Source: Hyaloperonospora brassicae (Eukaryota > Oomycota > Peronosporomycetes > Peronosporales > Peronosporaceae). Taken from it: 64,000 nucleotides of DNA. The translations under genes and the position numbers were made by a program. The stretch covers positions 160,119 through 224,118 of the forward strand of contig CANTFL010000498.1 in NCBI GenBank assembly GCA_947650285.1, read 5' to 3'. The notes below the pieces were generated by a model that worked only from the letters and a program-made list of their open reading frames with translations, was not told the origin of the DNA and searched no databases. Below, piece by piece: positions 10,741 through 22,090 of the stretch (its first letter is position 1; the number at the start of each line of letters is the position of its first letter).

Positions 10741-12284
10741 CTCACCTCTCTCAGAGAATGGCTCGTTGGCTTTCATTCTTTGCCGAATATAACTTCTGGG
10801 TGAAGTATAAGCCGGGAAAGCAGAATGCTTTGGCTGATGCGTTGTCACGCTGGCCTGACTATGAGCTTGCTCATGTCACGACTCTGTCGTCGTCGGTCAC
10901 TGACCTCATCCGTACGGCATATACCAAGGATAAACATTGTGTAGCGCTGCTACGTGCTCTAGGGAGCGAGGTGTTTAAGGACTCAGACATAGAATTGTTG
11001 GCACGTTTGCGTACGAGGCTACATCGATATTCCATCGATAAAGGCCTGTTGTTCTATAGCACAGATATGGAGGATAATCCTCGTATTGTTGTCCCTCATG
11101 ATGAGGAGTTGAAGTATCGGATCCGCTACGAGGCACATGATACTTCGTTGAGTGGTCACCTCGGTCGTGAGAAGACCAATAGCTCTGTGAGCCAATGTTA
11201 TTGGTGGCCAAGACTTTACGAATGGGTTAGCACATATGTGCGTACGTGCGAAACGTGTCAACGGGTGCAACCCCCAGCGCATGCGGCTACGCCGCTAGCT
11301 AGGATACCTATACCCTCTGGGTGTTGGGAGTCCATAAGCATGGACTTCCTGTTCGGATTACCGAACGATGCGCATGGCAATACGGGTATTGTGGTCTTTG
11401 TTGACCGTTTATGCAAGATAGCTCACTTGGTGGCTGTGCCAGACACCGTTGGTGGTGAAGGTACAGCTACGCTGTTTTTCGATCGATTGTTCCGACAACA
11501 CGGTTTGCCTGTGGCAATTGTCTCCGATAGAGATCCTCGCTTCACTGGGAAGTTTTAGAGGTCTATCTTCAAGGTGCTCGGCACACGTTTGGACATGTCC
11601 ACGGCGGATCATCCGCAGACCGATGGTCAAACCGAGCGAGTCAATCGCGTTATCGGTGATATATTACGCAGCGTTTGTGCTAATACCCCAACACGTTGGA
11701 TTTAGATGCTTCCTGTTGTTGAGTTTGCGTTGAACACTGCTGTTCACGCCTCTACAGGCTACACATCGTTCTATGTGAATGGTCTCACACACCCTCGCGT
11801 TCCATTAACGTTACCACTGCGTGGTTCAGGGTTTGGTGGGGGAGGAGTTGCCGATCGGCTAGCTGATATCAGCCCTGCTCATGTTCACAAACAGGTAAGC
11901 GAGTTTCTCGCAACGCGATTGAATGTCTTACGACATGTGCGTGACGCACTGGATGATAGCCAAGACAAGCAGAAGGAACAAGCTGGTGCTGAAGGCAGAG
12001 GTTGTATTAAACGTTATGAGGTTAAATACCAAGTTCTACTCGATGCTAAAAACCTACCTACAAATGTAGTGTCTGGCGTCTTCAATACGAAGTTGCGTCC
12101 ACGCTTCATTGGACCATTTACGGTCGTAGCCAAGAAGGGACTTGCTTATACGCTCAACCTTCCGCGCAAACTGCACACACACCCCGTGTTCTACGTTGGA
12201 TTACTTAAGCCGTATCGGGACCCTTCCCACGTGAACTTGGAGGCGCTTGAGCTGGGTAGGTTGGCCTTGCCATCCCGTTGCTGA
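10719..12284 (+). pseudogene. A1 integrase (three in-frame interruptions)
   Basis: From the RNase H tail (SQRMARWLSFFAEYNFWVKY) into an HHCC zinc domain (EAHDTSLSGHLGRE ... CETCQRV), then the DDE core with SMDFLFGLPNDAHG, VSDRDPRFTGKF and HPQTDGQTERVNR, and a GPY-like module (LRPRFIGPFTVVAKKG). TAG at about 11556 and TAG at about 11704 interrupt the frame, and the end is shifted before the chromodomain. The same lesions are in A2. Confidence 0.85.
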
Positions 12285-13507
12285 ATCCGTATCACGAGTT
12301 CAAGATGATTATCCATCCGGGATTGGCCCAAATCCAACGCCTGGACACGGGCTCGCATCGCGTCAAACGCACTCCGGGTCTTACCCAATGCATCACGGAG
12401 ACCACTCAGCTCGAGAAGCACCTTATCATGCTCCTCCTTCGGTATACCGACCACCTCCGACGCTGCTCGATGAGCAAGGGAACCGCCAGGTCCATGTGAC
12501 GAAAATCTTAAAGCGACGCCGGCGTCGTGGCCAATACTAGTATCTGGTGAAGTGGCCAGGGTACCCGGAGTCGGAGAACTCGTGGGAGTTTGAGACACCC
12601 CTTCGGCAGGACTGCCCGTACGCCGTGGAGGTTTTTGAACGTCGTGGCAAGGGTCGCCCTGCGACCGAGAACACTTCTCACAAATAGTGGTGAGAGATAG
12701 CGGATTGCTCCGCGCCTTAGGGTCGGATCCCGTGGCTACTGGCTTATCCGGAGCATAACGCGTACATGTACGCAACTGGCATCTGGCCTTGAGCTTGGAG
12801 TATTCGAACCGGAGATTTCGTTTCAGACGAACGTCAGCCACATCGGCGCTGTACCGCAGCGCGGGCACACTGCTAAGATTCCGCTTGTGATACACCCAAC
12901 GGATGAACTGATTGTCCTCCTCCTCGGGCCGTTTGCCATCAAACAACAAGATGGGCATACCCTTAATAGGTCGAACCGAAACACCATGAGATAAGCTCTC
13001 AAGGTGCGCAAGGTACTAACCTTGCGTGGTCAAGAACGGATCGAAATACCTCCCATGTAGAAACTTGCGGAACGCGATGTCTTCTGGCAACGTAGCCTCT
13101 AGTGCAATTGCCCATGTTGCGAGGCTACGGCCTTCCATTTGACGGAGACGTTGCTTCAAGTCCGTTGTTGAAAAGACGTAACCCCTCCGGTTCTGAACAA
13201 CCTTCTGGGTATGCGCACGACGACGAGCCCTCTCCTATCGCTGAAGGATTAGCTCATGTTGCTCGTCGATCGGGTTCGTGATAATGTTCTCATCTGCATC
13301 TGTTGTACGATGCTGCGCCACTGGCGTGGTGGTTTCATCACGTTCAACGAACGGATTTGGTGCTGTTAGAGGTCGAGCCTCAGATACAGCGGAGTAGGAC
13401 GATATCCCGTCATCTTTAGGGGCACTGGTATAGCTACCATAACCCACATTCTCATCAAAGTCGAGGTAGGAGGAAAGAGTCCGAGAATCGTCAGGTGGCG
13501 ACGCCAT
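12191..13507 (-). pseudogene. A1 antisense ORF (438 codons, two stops)
   Basis: The frame from ATG 13507 down to 12191 has exactly the same length as the intact A2 gene and aligns with it without gaps. The first 90 residues are 45/90 identical (MASP, LSSYL, APNPF, IITNP-DEQ). It is broken by TAG after residue 90 (13235-13237) and by TAG near 13018. The C-terminal third (residues about 340-438) is almost identical to A2. It is antisense to the integrase end and chromodomain, and its N-terminal half fills the space between pol and the 3' LTR where no sense gene exists. Function unknown. Confidence 0.75.
12440..12687 (+). pseudogene. A1 pol C-terminal chromodomain (one stop)
   Basis: The frame reads VHVTKILKRRRRRGQY, TAG (12538-12540), then YLVKWPGYPESENSWEF. 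This is a chromodomain of the kind that chromoviruses fuse to integrase to target chromatin. It is preceded by a Pro/His/Ser-rich linker (12247-12460). The linker and domain lie opposite the 3' half of the antisense ORF. Confidence 0.8.
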
Positions 13508-13602
13508 GGTGTTTTGTGCTTGTCAACCGTGAGGTAAAGAGCCCACACACCGACTTCTTCGAGGAAAAATTCCGATTGACGTTTTGTGGTGACGTCAGTA
13601 TT

Positions 13603-13613
13603 GTGGGGGAGGG
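13603..13613 (+). other. A1 polypurine tract
   Basis: GTGGGGGAGGG directly abuts the first T of the 3' LTR, where plus-strand DNA synthesis would be primed. Confidence 0.85.
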
Positions 13614-14088
13614 TGTAACGGGGTTACACGTCGGCTGATAGTCGACAATAGGTGTGGTGCACACAAGAGATGGGATCCCCTTTAAAGTAGTATTACAACA
13701 CAGTAAATGTATCAATCGTTGAAGACTGATGTCTTTCAACAACTGATTGCGAGATTTTTTAAGAGGTTTTATTTAGTACAGGTTAATTACGTTGTCCTAT
13801 GGTGTTCTTTTAGGTTAAAAGAAGAAATAAATTTCAGTTACCCTTTTTAATCAGTAAGAGACACGTGCCCTACGGGGCGTCTTGATCGTAAGGAATAAGC
13901 AACGCCTATGAAGGTAGCTTGTCCTTGTGCACTTGGTGCGTTTGATTCTTTGAATCAATTGGTCCCCCTAAAACAGGGACCGTAAGCTCTCGGAGCTGTT
14001 GACTCTCTGAGTCGGGTTCGTAGAATAAAAGTTGCTTGCAGAGCGTTAAGGCTTCCTCTGACTTATGGAGATGTGTAGCCTCGCTACA
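13614..14088 (+). repeat. A1 3' LTR (short type, 475 bp)
   Basis: Same ends as the 5' LTR, but with many substitutions and one hairpin block fewer. Its upstream part closely matches the A2 5' LTR (shared AACACAGTAAATGTATC and GTACAGGTTAATTACG). Confidence 0.9.
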
Positions 14089-14093
14089 TCCGC

Positions 14094-14907
14094 CGACTGC
14101 AATGCGCTAGCTGTCGTCGAGCAGATAGAGTTCCATACGAGACAGCTGTCCGCAACGTCAGCGGATACAGCGAAACTAGTTCCGACAGCTCGCAAACGAG
14201 GGCATGTCGACACGCCGGCTGATAGTCCTTTCTCGGGATCGGTGGGAGGCAACGAGAATGATAGAGCTGTCCTTAGAAAGGGCACAGTGATTAGGCATCT
14301 GATCGGGTTCTCAGTACAAAGAAAGATGATTTGATCGATCGTGATGATTGGGCATCGACTTGGGAGGCGCTACAGTCTGACTGGCCGACTGTCGCACGGG
14401 TCGATTTTGTGGCGGCTATTTGAACTGCCTGAAAATAACAACGTGTGAACCAGTAATCATCGTACACACTGCTTTGGATGGTGAAACGGTTTCCGTTTCC
14501 TGAACAACTATTGACGGACTTGGATACATCTGTTTTTGCGCACTGGACGATTACGTGGCGGCGGGAGTACCTCGCGGCTTGCCTACAGCGCTACCGCGAC
14601 CAAACCAAGGACAAATTTACCCACGATTGGATCGACGGGTGGATTGTAAACAACTTAAGTAACAACATACACCAGGAATTAGCCCCACTTATGGACAACG
14701 CAGATGACTGGATTCACTTAAGATCCCATGATTATGCGAAGGATATATGCTGAAAGTTTGCGATCCCAAGCGCCGGACGCGACTGGTTCAGCACCTTCCG
14801 CGTGCGATGATATATGACAGCAAGATTGCAGCGTTAGGGGTTGTCCAGACGACACCATCAAGTACGCCAGAAAAACTAGTTGCACCTCGGTTGGATTCTC
14901 TCGAATG
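14094..14907 (+). pseudogene. LINE L2 ORF1, C-terminal part
   Basis: The open frame begins directly after the A1 flank (DCNALAVVEQIEF) and runs to a TGA at 14334, with further coding-like pieces (FPFPEQLLTDLDTSVFAHW-type frame at 14478-14753) up to a stop at 14905. It is the in-frame continuation of the acidic Ser/Asp-rich segment that ends at 39215 on the other strand. Confidence 0.6.
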
Positions 14908-14929
14908 ACCACTACATGCGTGCTTATTA

Positions 14930-15870
14930 TAGTCCGAATAATCGAAGCTATTGGGACGCTCTACGCATCTGTTTTGCGGCTAAATTACTGCATCTTGAGG
15001 CAAGCAACCTCATCCAGTTTTGAGGACACTTTTGATCTGGCCACATCACCACCAAGACATGGATCCTTTATCAACGGAACAAATGCGTATGGAAGGCATT
15101 AAATTTTAGCCGGCCTACCGTACAACCAGGGTCGCGCAACTGAAGTGGGAACGATACCAATTAGGAATTTGATATTGCCAAATGTGTGTGGACTTATAGA
15201 CGGTACGCGAAAACGGATGAGACGGATGAAGGCATGAAGATGGACTTTAGTCAACCCGTCGACCGTTAGCCCGGTGTCTTTAAGATACACATGTAGACAC
15301 GGCTGAGGAGGCGAGCGCGTTTGAATTGGCTTGGAGACGCCTGAAGGGACAACAGTGCAACCGCTATAACCCGGTTATGTCTTATTGGAGTACTGGACCT
15401 TCCTCGACGGGCGGAGTGGCCATTCTTCTTACACCTTTTGCTGCTACTACGTCATTTGCTTCAAATTCTTCTCAGTGCAATATCCGGACCATCGGATTAA
15501 GGCCGGGTGGCATGGGCGTGCCTAATGGCTATGCGCCTACCATCCGGACGGAAAGAGAAACGTTTTCTACGGTCTGAAGGAGAGGGACCTCCGAAATTCC
15601 GATAGTGTCCTACTGGGCGATTTCACTTGCGTCAAGAGTCCTTAACGGGATTGATTGGGTCAACTAGTTGACAGCAGATCGGCGAGTCCGGCGTTATGTG
15701 ATCTTCTTCGGGATACATAGCTGGCGGATGCACGCCTGCTGCGCGAACATGCGGATGACGGTGGAACGACGACCTCAAAGATCACTTTTCTTACTGGGCA
15801 AAGGAACGAGAGAGCCGGATTGACCGCTTCTACGTACCTTATGATTGGGCTCCATTAGTCATCTTGGAGT
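14930..15870 (+). pseudogene. LINE L2 ORF2, apurinic-like endonuclease (broken)
   Basis: Pieces of an EEP/APE-type endonuclease in several frames: STGGVAILLTPFAA near 15400, INGYAPTIRTERE-like near 15530, a degraded LLGDFTCV block near 15615, and DHFSYWAKERESRIDRFYV near 15780. This is the nicking domain of a target-primed LINE. Multiple stops are present. Confidence 0.65.
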
Positions 15871-16207
15871 CCCTATGACCTCCATCACAATTTTCCGATC
15901 GTCGGGAAATTATAATACATTGAAAGACACGTTCGTGGCGGCGAATTCGCCAAATCACTCTAAAACACCTATCCTATCCTGAGTAACTAGCCCGATCGAG
16001 TACTAGCGTAGCAACACTATAAGCAGGTGAACATAATAGTCGGAAGAGATACTACACTACGGACGTGGGATGCCGACATAATTAAATGCTCGAGATAGAT
16101 CCATATAATAACAAACCAAGAAAAAAGGGGCGCAATGGATGAAAGGAAAAATACAGTTGGGAAACCGGGCGCAATTATTGACGCGACGAAAATGAATCGC
16201 TACGAAT

Positions 16208-17310
16208 ATGGAGGTAATGCGAGAAGCACAGCTAGATCGGGTGGGTGACCAGCTTGCTCGAAGGACGGCACGGTTGTGGTGGTCGTACAAAAGATTCGCC
16301 GATTGGGAGAGGCACCAACACATTAACAATATTACCAGGAGACACGGAGAGGCATTCAGGCAGGAAATGGCTATAGCGGATCGATTTGCAGCAGAGTGGG
16401 ATCCAATAATAAGCGTGAGTCATCGCATAATACCGATGAACGACCCGCGCTTCGTGCTCAGTAATTTCGTAGCTATACCGACAAGGCAGCGGCTGCGAGA
16501 TCATGACCATGCCCTCCTTTTACAGAAGGCCACAGAACAGGATATTTCTCAGCTATTCGGAGATTAATTAGCACAAGGTGTCAGGGCAACCTGGCCTACG
16601 CGATGATTTCTACAAGGACGCTTCGTCTTGCATGACTCCCGCTTTGGCGAAGGTATGCACTCAGATTATAAATGGGGTGGAGATTCCGGCTTCCTTCGTC
16701 GGAGCTTTGATTATATCTCTACTGAAAAGGGGGACTTGTCAGAAGCCACGGATGATCGCCCAATATTCCTGCTACATACCAGTTATAAGATCGTTGCCAA
16801 GGTACTCGCATCCCGTGTTGATATGGTGCTTTTACGGGTGATTAGCGCCTACCAACAAGGGTTCTTGCACAGCCGCCCAATGATGAAAACTGTCTTGATG
16901 ATGCTTGCCCATTTAACAACTGCTCGTGCGTTACAGATGTAGATACGAGTAACAGCAGGTGTATCGTTCTCCTAGACTTAAGCAAAGCTTATTACACTGT
17001 GGACAGGGCCTTGCTCGTGGAAGCGCTACGCCGATTTAATTTTACTAGACGATTCGTGGATCACGTCACCCGCATGCATCAAGGTACGGTTGCCAGATTT
17101 AGGGTGAAAACACAGCAATCTACAGCCCTGCCGGTCACGCCAGGCATTCGGCAAGGATACCCGCTGGTACCTTATCTTTTCCTGGTCGCTTTTGAAGTGA
17201 TTGGGATAGCTTTGGAGCAGGATAACGAGCTCGTTGGTCTCAGCGTACCACAGACGGATGAACAGAGTCACCTCTTCTTCGCCCCTGTCGACGACTCTGC
17301 ACAAATTTAA
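16208..17310 (+). pseudogene. LINE L2 ORF2, reverse transcriptase (broken)
   Basis: The endonuclease-RT linker (16208-16567) is followed by RT blocks: ATDDRPIFLLHTSYKIVAKV with LASRV (16740-16830), then QQGFLHSRPMMKTVLMMLAHL, RQGYPLVPYLFLVAFE near 17150, and the catalytic box V-D-D-S near 17287. Stops at 16565, 16940 and 17308 and frame changes inactivate it. Confidence 0.8.
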
Positions 17311-17451
17311 TTAAGCGAAAAAGACCCCGCGGACTCTATTTATCATTCCGCAATTCATTCGACTGTCCGGCATCCACGTCGAACCGGTAAAAAGCAAATA
17401 TATTGCGTGTGATTTTGTTTGTACGGTGGTACGGATGTGTTTGCTTCGTGA

Positions 17452-17527
17452 TTCTTGCTAGTATAGTGGTTAGTATACCTGCATGCCTGTCACGCGGGTG
17501 ACACGGGTTCAATTCCAGGAGGGGAAG
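17452..17527 (+). tRNA. Degenerate tRNA-Asp(GTC)-like sequence
   Basis: Strong resemblance to eukaryotic tRNA-Asp: A box TAGTATAGTGG (17459-17469), anticodon GTC (17489-17491) in CCTGTCAC with GCGGG on the 3' side, and B box GGTTCAATTCC (17506-17516). It is 76 bases instead of 72, with extra bases in the anticodon stem, and the inner acceptor stem does not pair well. It is therefore a tRNA pseudogene or the head of a tRNA-derived SINE sitting in the LINE. Confidence 0.55.
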
Positions 17528-20035
17528 TTTTGATCTTTTCGTTCGCTCCAACCATTCCTTGCTTTCGTTTCGTGGCATGGTCTTGAAGAAAATCATGCGG
17601 TAGAAAAAGCAGTACATCAGCTACTACCAAGCCGGAGGATGCAAAGGGTGTGATCGTGCTGCTGAACTCGACTCGGGACTAAATCCCGCAAGTCGATGTC
17701 ATTTTGAAGTCGAGCTACCATACAATCATGCTGCCTTAATCGTAGCAATCAAATCGATCAAAAATATCATGCAGTCCCACAAAGTGGTCCGAAGGAGTGA
17801 TACGGTCAGCTAGGGCTCGACAAGTGTGGTGTGATGTGGGGTTGCAAACCCGCTGTATTTCTGGTGAGTAGATGAGTTGGTGGTATCACCGAATAAAGGA
17901 AGTCATTGTACCTCGGGTACGAAGTGGGCATGGGTGAGCTCACGAACAAGAACTGGGACAGGTGCATCTGAACGGCTCAAAGACAGCTATTGACGGCAAC
18001 AAATGTGGCTACAAGTGTGTAAAATCGCGTATTGATTTTGAACGCTATTGTTCTACCATCGCTATTTTTCACGGCTATATCGTTTGATCTACCTCGCTGG
18101 GCCGAGCTGGAATTCGCCGATACGTACAAGCAATTTCTCTGACAATGCGCCACAACGGCGGAGAAGGGTGGCACAAAATAAAACCAGGTCTGTTGGTCAC
18201 GCCAAAGAAAGCGGATGACATAAGTCTTATGTCCCTTCCCGTGGCAATTAAAACTCAACGTATCAAGCACGCCTTATATGGCCAACACCCAAGACGAATA
18301 GATACTTCGGAGCTTGGCTCACATGGGCTTTACGGGATATTACAGGTCCCAACGAGACCAGGGTCCCCACAGTTACCATCCGGGAACACCCGCGTTCGGA
18401 CCTCGAGATCCCCAGGACTTCTACTTAGACAACGTTTGGGTGAGTGGCTTGCTCCTACCGACCTACAATTGGACGGGACCACCTTACGTATGCAAAGGCA
18501 CTTCGATGTGTTGCTTCGGGGGGGGGGAGGGTGGTTAACAGCTGGTGGAAGTGGAATGATTGGGTGCTTTCTTACCACCATTCTTACCCCTCCCGAGGAA
18601 ATGATTCCACCATATGGCCGGACGGGATAACTAACTTTTGGGTCACCTTTGCATGGAACGATAACCCGTGAATTCGAGATCGATATGGATCCATGATAAA
18701 CTCGCCGCAAGTATAATCGGATAGCCAGTGCACTCCAGCGGGCCTTCACGTGATTTGCACCGGCCCGACGTAATAGCCGGCGTGCGCTCTAGCGGACCTT
18801 CACGTGAGTCGTACCGGACCGACGTAGTTTGTTTTTCGACTGCCGGGACCAGCTCAAATTACCGGAAGGCACTCGCATAAGACCCTACGGCGTCGGTCGA
18901 CCTCGCTTCTCTTATCCTCGCCAGATACATAGACACGTGGATTGATGACCGCCAATCCACCGATACGATTGCGCGAGGACTTACCTTTTCGGTATTCCGT
19001 GCATTGGACACTCCTCGAGGACGGCAAAAATAAGGTCAGGAACAGGGGATGAAATCGCATACCAGAAAAGTGTGTGTGGAACGAGGGGATGAAGAGCTGC
19101 ATTGGTATTTATCGGTTCAATTCCTGCGCTGAAATCTACTCTACAGCTGTCAGCTCGGCAGATCAACGTCTGCCTTCGAAGGACTGGTCTAGTGTTTCCG
19201 CTCACCCGCAGTTGCATCGCTTCCTGTGAAGTGCTATGGAAGGCACGGCGACGCATCGATTATCGAAGGTGATTGGACGTCACATCTTTAAACTTACCAA
19301 ACGGGTTTGGTGAATCCTCTCCAGCAGTATGTGGATGGTCTTGAACACTAAGCATCTAGGGATACTTGGCAGCGGGCATCATTACGGCAAGCACCTGTTA
19401 AGCGATGGGATCACATCAACGGGGTCACCCCTTGTCAAGTCTAAACAAGTCACAGAGTTGCTACTGGGAAGCTAAGCCCATTATACACAGATAGGGAGCA
19501 AAACACTTGTTTTCAGCAAACATCACAATGCGTGACAACCAAAGAGACCATTCGGCACCTATTATGGGACTGCCACTGTGCGCGGACCCTTTAAGAAAAA
19601 GTGGTGAGCCACTGGACGGGTGAATACGCGACACGGCAGCAAACGGAGAACTTCATGCCGGCATGCGCCAGCCGGAGGGTAAAAGATATACCCCAACACC
19701 GAAACGCGGTCATCGAAGACAGGCCATAAGATGATAGCACCTTGGCAGAGAGCGAATCGAAGCGGAAATGGCAGATTATCACTTCAGCATGCCTTACCCG
19801 ACTCTGGATCGACAGGAATGCGCTGACCTTCCAACCGACGGCTCACCATGGCCATTGCCGCACCATGAATTTTTGGAAGGTGCGCATCCGGCAGCTCCAA
19901 GCGGTCGCAATCAGAGAAAATCGCCCCGCCGATACAGCAATCCATGGAGCAACTCTCTATGCCTGCATCGAGTTGCTCGTTCAGGAACCTAGAGAGTGCT
20001 TTCTATTTTAGGGGACCAGTCACGGTCAGCCACCG
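17528..20035 (+). pseudogene. LINE L2 ORF2, C-terminal remains
   Basis: Short coding-like patches: GWHKIKPGLLVTPKKADDIS followed by LMSLPVAIKTQRIKHAL near 18160-18280, typical of the post-RT region, and WQIITSACLTRLWIDRNALTF near 19770-19830, the conserved LINE C-terminus. Between them the frame is fully degraded. A G9 run lies at about 18520. The end abuts the truncated element A3. Confidence 0.55.
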
Positions 20036-20808
20036 GGCACACCCTATGGATACGAGGCTTAGTCCCTTCGTCTGGCATTGCCACAACGCGTGTTGGCATA
20101 GCCGACGCTACTTGGTTTTGAACCTGCCCCAAAAGGGCCGTTTCATACTGCATGAAGGTCTCGACTCGTGCATTGAGCACATCGGGACCTTGTGCAGCTA
20201 GAAACTCCACATAATCAGGGCCTACGGCCGCGGTCAGCTTCTCAAGCGCGACCTTTTGAGCCTCAGATAGGGGTGTAGATTGCCCCATCCTCACAGAGGA
20301 TCAGTCGTTACCGACTCAGGTGTAGATTGACTACTAGTGCTACCAAGTGTAGCGGAGCTACACAGCTCATTAAGTCAGAGGAAGACTTAACGCTCTTACG
20401 AGCAACTTTGGTTCTACGAACCCAACTCAAAGAGTCAACAGCTCCGGGAGCTAAGGGTTGGTTCAAAGAACCCGACTCAAAAAGTCACACAAGCTCAAAG
20501 AGCTTACGGTCCCTGTTCCAGGGGGACTAAACGACTCAAAGAATCAAACGCTCTAATTGCACAAGGAGTAGCTGCCTTATAAAGGCGTTGCTACTTCCTT
20601 ACGATCGCAAGACGCCTCATAGAGGCCCGTGTCTTATGTTGATCAAAATGGGAACTGAATTTTATTTCTCCTTTTAACCTATAAGAAGACCGTAGGACAA
20701 AGTAAATAACCTACTCACTTATGTCCGAAATAAAAATATTAAAGGATCCCATTCCTTGTGTGTACCACACCTATTGTCGACTACCAGTCGACGTGTAACC
20801 CCGTTACA
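20036..20808 (-). mobile_element. Element A3: truncated family A copy (5' LTR and start of gag)
   Basis: On the minus strand: LTR 20808 to 20348 (TGTAACGGGG to CGCTACA), a PBS with TGGTAGCAC, then gag from ATG 20288 (MGQSTPLSEAQKVALEKL) for about 80 codons, ending near 20036 shortly after KPR. No 3' part is present. No matching target duplication was found. Confidence 0.8.
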
Positions 20809-21569
20809 CGGTCGATATAGAGGCGACTTGCGGAAAGGACATGGGAGGTCGGTACGAAGACCTAGATGATATCCTTCGACCTCACTGACGAACCGAACGA
20901 AACATATGGGGCGATACACAGTGAACTGAGAGCTGGTCAGTAAGCCTCATTGTGTCGATTGACATCACGTTTCCTGAAGCGTTTGACGTAGTCTACGTTG
21001 AGTTGATGCCTGCACCAAACGCACCTGTATCATCGCTGTGTTGTGCCGTATAGACGAACAGAACAGCTCCTATTCACCAAGGCACCAGCAAGAAGGGTTC
21101 TTTGACGCTGAAGACAACCTATCAGTGTGTTTGCGTTACGAGAAGCTAATGCAACGATGGCAACTACTCGATACTGTATAGGTCATTTCACTTCGTAGGT
21201 TGGATATATTTGCATGTAGAGGCTTTGTCGCGCACACGTTATTGTTCAACATACTGGGATCATATTGACTACCCCTCCACCATCACGAAGAGCGAAGAGC
21301 AAGATGCGTCTTCAACACGGCAAAATCTGTCGAATGTGCGACTCGGACGTTCAGCGGCGTTTCGGTCGGTAGCTCATCGTTCCATTTACGCTGGCATATA
21401 TAAGTTAGCCGTGTCAGCGTCCGGCAGTGTTGTCTAGCACTTAAGTACGACGAGCTTGGATCAAGTCCGTGGAGGTATTGCCACAACCTGGTTGGCAATT
21501 GTTTTGATCGACGAAGTAAGATATGCCGTTGCAGAAGTTCTGCTACATCCCCTTGCTATGAAGCACATC
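20809..21569. other. Unassigned repeat-like sequence
   Basis: Short frames on both strands, none recognised. It lies between A3 and B1. Its right edge (ACATC, 21565-21569) is nearly the same as the sequence right of B2 (CCATC, 56686-56690). Confidence 0.4.
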
Positions 21570-21960
21570 TGTAACGGGGCACATCCTTGCGTGAACTTAA
21601 CGCAAGGGTATCGGTGCCCCGACAGACGTACACAAGGCAAGCGAGGAAGCGTTGGTAGGGTAAAAGCAGAACTGGTATATTAATATAATTAAGTCTTTAA
21701 ACTACTGTCTCTCTATTTGACTTAACTTAATTATGCTAATATAACTGAGTGTATGGTGACGTCTCGTCACCACTCATTGCGCGCGTCTTGCGGCGATTGG
21801 TGGGTTGATATCATCAAGCTATCAACCAATGAACAGACTCTTTGGTCGACCCATCAATATCACCACTTTGGTGATATTGTTTAAAGAATATTCAACTTCA
21901 TATTCTTTATTGCCACTTTCTTTAAAGTGACATTTCCATGTAACGGGCTGCCCCGTTACA
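21570..21960 (-). repeat. B1 3' LTR (391 bp)
   Basis: Ends are perfect 10-base inverted repeats, TGTAACGGGG/CCCCGTTACA. The interior is almost continuous short hairpins: TGTAACGGG/CCCGTTACA, CACTTT/AAAGTG, AATATCACC/GGTGATATT, GGTTGATA/TATCAACC. Confidence 0.92.
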
Positions 21961-21975
21961 TCACCCCCCTTAACT
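21961..21975 (-). other. B1 polypurine tract
   Basis: On the minus strand TTAAGGGGGGTGA precedes the 3' LTR. Confidence 0.75.
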
Positions 21976-22090
21976 GATAGTCACCGTGTGACTATCAAAA
22001 ATATGGCGGTCACCCGTTGGCCACCATTGGGACAGAGAGCACTTGTTGGGTCCGTTCTATCCACTCTCCGCTTGACCTCGCATAGTTAAC

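Larger units (their letters stand above)
6310..14088 (+). mobile_element. Ty3/gypsy chromodomain retrotransposon A1 (defective)
   Basis: A full-length element of about 7.8 kb. LTRs at 6310-6843 and 13614-14088 begin TGTAAC and end GCTACA. Order inside: PBS, gag, protease, RT-RNase H, integrase, chromodomain, an antisense ORF, PPT. The left flank is TGGTT and the right flank TCCGC, so it has no matching target duplication. These flanks instead match those of A2. The LTRs are of two types: the 5' one resembles the A2 3' LTR, and the 3' one resembles the A2 5' LTR. Stops and frameshifts occur in every sense gene. Confidence 0.92.

Noticed and set aside
18518..18530. G run as a possible telomere-like or origin signal
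   Set aside because: Isolated homopolymer in degraded LINE sequence; no repetition.
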